Source of the DNA: Usnea hakonensis
Lineage: Eukaryota > Ascomycota > Lecanoromycetes > Lecanorales > Parmeliaceae
Direction: 5' to 3'
Assembly: GCA_013423325.1 (NCBI GenBank)
Contig: BLJB01000494.1
Coordinates: 1 to 21,338, forward strand
Length of the DNA: 21,338 nucleotides
Shown here piece by piece: positions 18,667 to 21,338 of this stretch. The notes below the pieces were generated by a model. The model made no database searches, was not told the origin of the DNA, and was given only the letters and a program-made list of their open reading frames with translations. Both the position numbers and the translations under genes were made by a program. Positions within the stretch are counted from its first letter, which is position 1. Each line of letters opens with the position of its first letter.

Positions 18667-19141
18667 GAGCCACCCCGCGTTCTTCTACGAGTCAAGTAGT
18701 GTGACCTGGAGTTCAAAACATTACGACCTTCAGACTCTTGGCACGGTGGTCTTCAGGACAGCTCGTTCAAGCTTTCGTGAAGGCATCCGCTGCGACCATG
18801 CTGACTCATTGACAACAGCAAAGTGCTAGAGCCATAACATCACACGAACCGTGCAAAAGTCAAGCCTTCGACAGGACTATCTTATTATTAAAGTCTGCAA
18901 CTCAGACTTGGAATGTAGTCTAAAGCTACCGTTACGGCAGGTTTACGTGTGCCCGCTAGACAAAGAAAGACGGACTTGAACCAATCGGTAGCATAAACAA
19001 TGAGTACCATCCGCCGAATGTGACATTGGACAATTGAAAAGCAACTGCGCAGCGCGAACCATCAGGTTAATAGCTCGCTTGATCAACGCATAGCGACAGA
19101 CTACCTTCGGGCTGCCTTTCTGTAACCTAGCCGATTCGACT
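18667..19141. other. intergenic between convergent MHF1 and dehydrogenase genes
   Basis: This is the shared 3' region. The minus-strand frame at 18943-19194 overlaps the last dehydrogenase exon in another frame and is a shadow. No further gene is seen. Confidence 0.6.
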
Positions 19142-20479
19142 TTAGGGGCTGACCTCGACGAGGATTTTGACATGATTGTCTTTGTCATTGACAAGGACCT
19201 TGAACCCTTTTTCTTCGACCTCGTCCATCTGAATTTTACTCGTGATCATGGGTGCTGGCTGAAGGCGCCCTGGGACGAATACGTCAGACATTGCCTTTGA
19301 TTGCTGTCAAAATTCTTTCGACTCACCAGAAGAGATCGCGTCCAAGACGTCTTGAAAGTCTCCATCTTGATACGTCGCCACGCCCATGTATTTCCTCTCT
19401 CTGAAACACAACCAATTAGGCGTGATGGTTGCTGTCTTCTCCCAGACTGCAATGTTGACGAGAGTGCCTCTAGCACGAATAGCCTGTATGGCTTGATCGA
19501 GCCCAGACTGCACGCCTGCCGCGTCGAAAGCCACGTTGCAACCTTGCTGATCGCAGATTGCTTTGACCCTAGCAACTATGTTGTCTTTGGAAGGATCCAG
19601 TACGTAGTGAGCCCCGAATTGTCGAGCGAATTCTTTTCGTCGCGGCGCCATTTCGGAAACTATAATCTTCTCCGCACCCCTGGCTCTTAGTACTTGAACC
19701 ACTGCAAGTCCGATTGGACCACCTCCCAAGATCAAGACCGAATCTCCCTTCTTGAACGGGCTCATATTGACGGCATGCCATGCTACAGCTAGAGGCTCCA
19801 CTAGTGCTAGATTCGAAGATCAGCCAACAGCAGCCGGTCAGAAAAGCTTACTCACCAGCAACCTCGATTGAAACGTTGTTAGGAACCTCATATACGGCTT
19901 GCCGAGGGACCACTACGTGCTCGGAGAGCCCACCGCCCCAGCCTACGTTGTGATATCAGTCCGAAACTCGAAACAGGAGGATCAACAACTCACCGCTAAG
20001 ACCTACCCATCCGTTGTTGTCACAGCAGTTGATGATTCCTTCGCGACATGCACCGCAAGTTCCATCGTAGATGATGGGTTGTATCGTGACCCTTGCTCCG
20101 ACTTTGATATCATACACCCCCTCGCCAACCTCCTCCACTACTCCGCTGAACTCATGACCGAGTGTCAAGGGTATCTTCTCGTTGGTGATGGGATGAGGGG
20201 TTGTGGGCATGACATTAGCGCCTCCAAGGTACTCGTGCAGGTCTGTACCGCTTTGGTCAGCACCGTCTCCCCCATGGTGGTGGACCTGCAGTGCTCATAC
20301 CTGTCCCACATATGCCAACATAGGCTGGTTTGACCTGAATGACTTTTTTAGGAGGCTTGCCGATTCGCATTCCCAAAGCATTGAAGACATACCTTCACCT
20401 GGCCTCTTCCGCATTGTGGAATAGGAACATGGTCGAGTCGAAGATCTTTCTGACCGTGGAATCGCAGTGCTTTCATCAT
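19142..20479 (-). CDS. 2,3-butanediol dehydrogenase-like zinc alcohol dehydrogenase (medium-chain family)
   Basis: Enzymes of this group interconvert acetoin and 2,3-butanediol, or related secondary alcohols and ketones, with NAD(H). The exons, in transcript order, are 20393-20479, 20301-20334, 19994-20242, 19856-19942, 19327-19806 and 19142-19269. They give 354 aa, the usual length. The introns are 49-58 nt, with GTATGT, GTATGA and GTGAGT donors. Catalytic zinc ligands are C38 (GICGTD) and H70-E71 (GHEFSG). The structural-zinc lobe has D100, C103, C106 and C114 at the classic spacing. A Rossmann GGGPIG motif is at 180-185, followed by IIVSEMAPRR, whose acidic Glu favours NAD over NADP. The GLSGWGGGLSEHVVVP segment (121-136) matches fungal butanediol dehydrogenases. 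The sequence of six phase-consistent exons leaves little doubt that it is intact. Exact substrate is inferred from family resemblance. Confidence 0.92.
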
Positions 20480-20769
20480 CTTGAGGAGGGTGACGAATGA
20501 TTTCCTATCTTTCACGAATGGTGAGGGGAATAGGTCTCATATGACGCAGATATCACATGTGGGAGACGAGGAAGTATTTGTTGCGATATTTCCTACTATC
20601 TACAATTTCCTCTCCAACCAGAAGCAGTTTCATCATTGGGCGTCCTTGCTTTATCATGTTATACCTAAGTAGCATCGCGATCCTGCATGTGCCAGCCCCT
20701 CCAAGCGGGGTAACCTAATTCACCGGTGGCAGTGCGAAATACCTATGCCACTGCGCCTCTACCTCGCAT
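20480..20769. other. dehydrogenase upstream region
   Basis: This is the 290-base interval between the dehydrogenase start and the 3' end of the next minus-strand gene. Nothing else is recognised. Confidence 0.6.
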
Positions 20770-21321
20770 CTACTGAGCAGGGAGGACAAGATCCTGTGGA
20801 TCAAAAGACGTAAGAAGATAATGCGATGGTATGGTCGCAGGACCGATGATCACCGTCGGTGTTTCTTTTGAATTGACGGCGGATATCTCAATTGGCGCGG
20901 CAGTGGTTTTGAATGGAAGAGCTGCACACCACTGAAACCAGACGGCTGCAAGCTGCAGGCTGTCCTGCAAGAGGATAGTAGCGGGGACCCTCTGTCAAAA
21001 AGAGGAAAGGAACGAGTTTCAAGCTTTTCCCCACAATTCACTTAAATGAGGTTACGAACCATCTTCCCAACGTACCTTATCAGACAATGCGCGCGTGGGA
21101 CTGGACTTTTCATTCTTCCATGATTGACGAATCCATCGTCGCTTTACCTTAGGCTCAGGCACAGGCTCAAAGGAGAATTGCCTCCGCGTCCGCCGAATCA
21201 TGGAGTTTGTGGAGTCCCAAGGTCTAGGCCAACGGAACAAATATGGCCCGAGGCAGGGTTCAGGAACGAACGGGTTATCCGATAACCGCCGAGAGGCAAC
21301 AAATGTGACTCTCCACACCAT
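20770..21321 (-). CDS. hypothetical two-exon protein (155 aa), unrecognised
   Basis: The proposed exons are 21076-21321 and 20770-20991, joined in phase 0 across an 84-nt intron with a GTACGT donor and a TTTTTGACAG acceptor. The start is the ATG at 21319-21321, preceded by in-frame TAA codons. The first exon is basic and aromatic (LFRWPRPWDSTNSM, then RRTRRQFSFEPVPEPKVKRR and RWIRQSWK). An N-terminal Arg/Ser-rich, Trp-containing segment could be a mitochondrial presequence, though weakly. The second exon is hydrophobic to neutral (SLQLAAVWFQWCAALPF; TPTVIIGPATIPSHYLL) and ends DLVLPAQ. No known domain is recognised. Another upstream exon could lie outside the window. The splice structure and the continuation of protein-like sequence across it favour a real gene. 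Confidence 0.55.
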
Positions 21322-21338
21322 TATTTAGATTATTCCTC

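Noticed and set aside
18943..19194. 83-codon minus-strand frame
   Set aside because: Overlaps the last dehydrogenase exon in a different frame. The exon frame is supported by splice phase and family match.

Overview
This window is from a filamentous ascomycete (Pezizomycotina). The evidence is short 49-84 nt introns with GTATGT/GTGAGT-type donors and CTAAC/CTGAC branch sites, a HET-domain gene, a Ty1/copia remnant with a repeat-induced point mutation (RIP) signature, and eukaryotic proteins such as App1 and Mhf1/CENP-S. The class within Pezizomycotina cannot be resolved from sequence alone.

Layout. Positions 61-1390 are a RIP-mutated, minus-strand copia gag fossil, followed by its probable LTR (about 1350-1590). 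Immediately downstream is a HET-domain gene (to 3402, +) with no usable ATG, so its 5' part looks lost or separated by the element. A secreted haem peroxidase gene (4088-6108, +, five exons) follows, then a short secreted protein of unknown function (6782-7351, -). A 2.6 kb gene-poor stretch holds one long but uncertain minus-strand open frame (8200-8742). Next are two convergent long genes: an App1-type phosphatidate phosphatase (9998-12598, +) and a Ser/Arg/Pro-rich protein ending in three Cys4 modules (13102-16437, -). After 1.7 kb without a convincing gene comes MHF1/CENP-S (18170-18666, +, four exons), convergent with a zinc-dependent 2,3-butanediol dehydrogenase-like gene (19142-20479, -, six exons). 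The window closes with an unrecognised two-exon gene (20770-21321, -).

The genes are housekeeping and accessory loci side by side, without an operon-like theme or gene cluster. App1 (actin patches and lipid phosphate), Mhf1 (DNA repair and kinetochore) and the dehydrogenase (carbon metabolism) are conserved functions. The HET gene and copia fossil at the left edge form an accessory, TE-eroded patch. The most unusual coding signal is the triple Cys4 repeat in the Ser/Arg-rich protein. The most informative evolutionary signal is the RIP-mutated gag zinc knuckle, in which every metal ligand has become tyrosine. I see no tRNA, rRNA, CRISPR or biosynthetic cluster.
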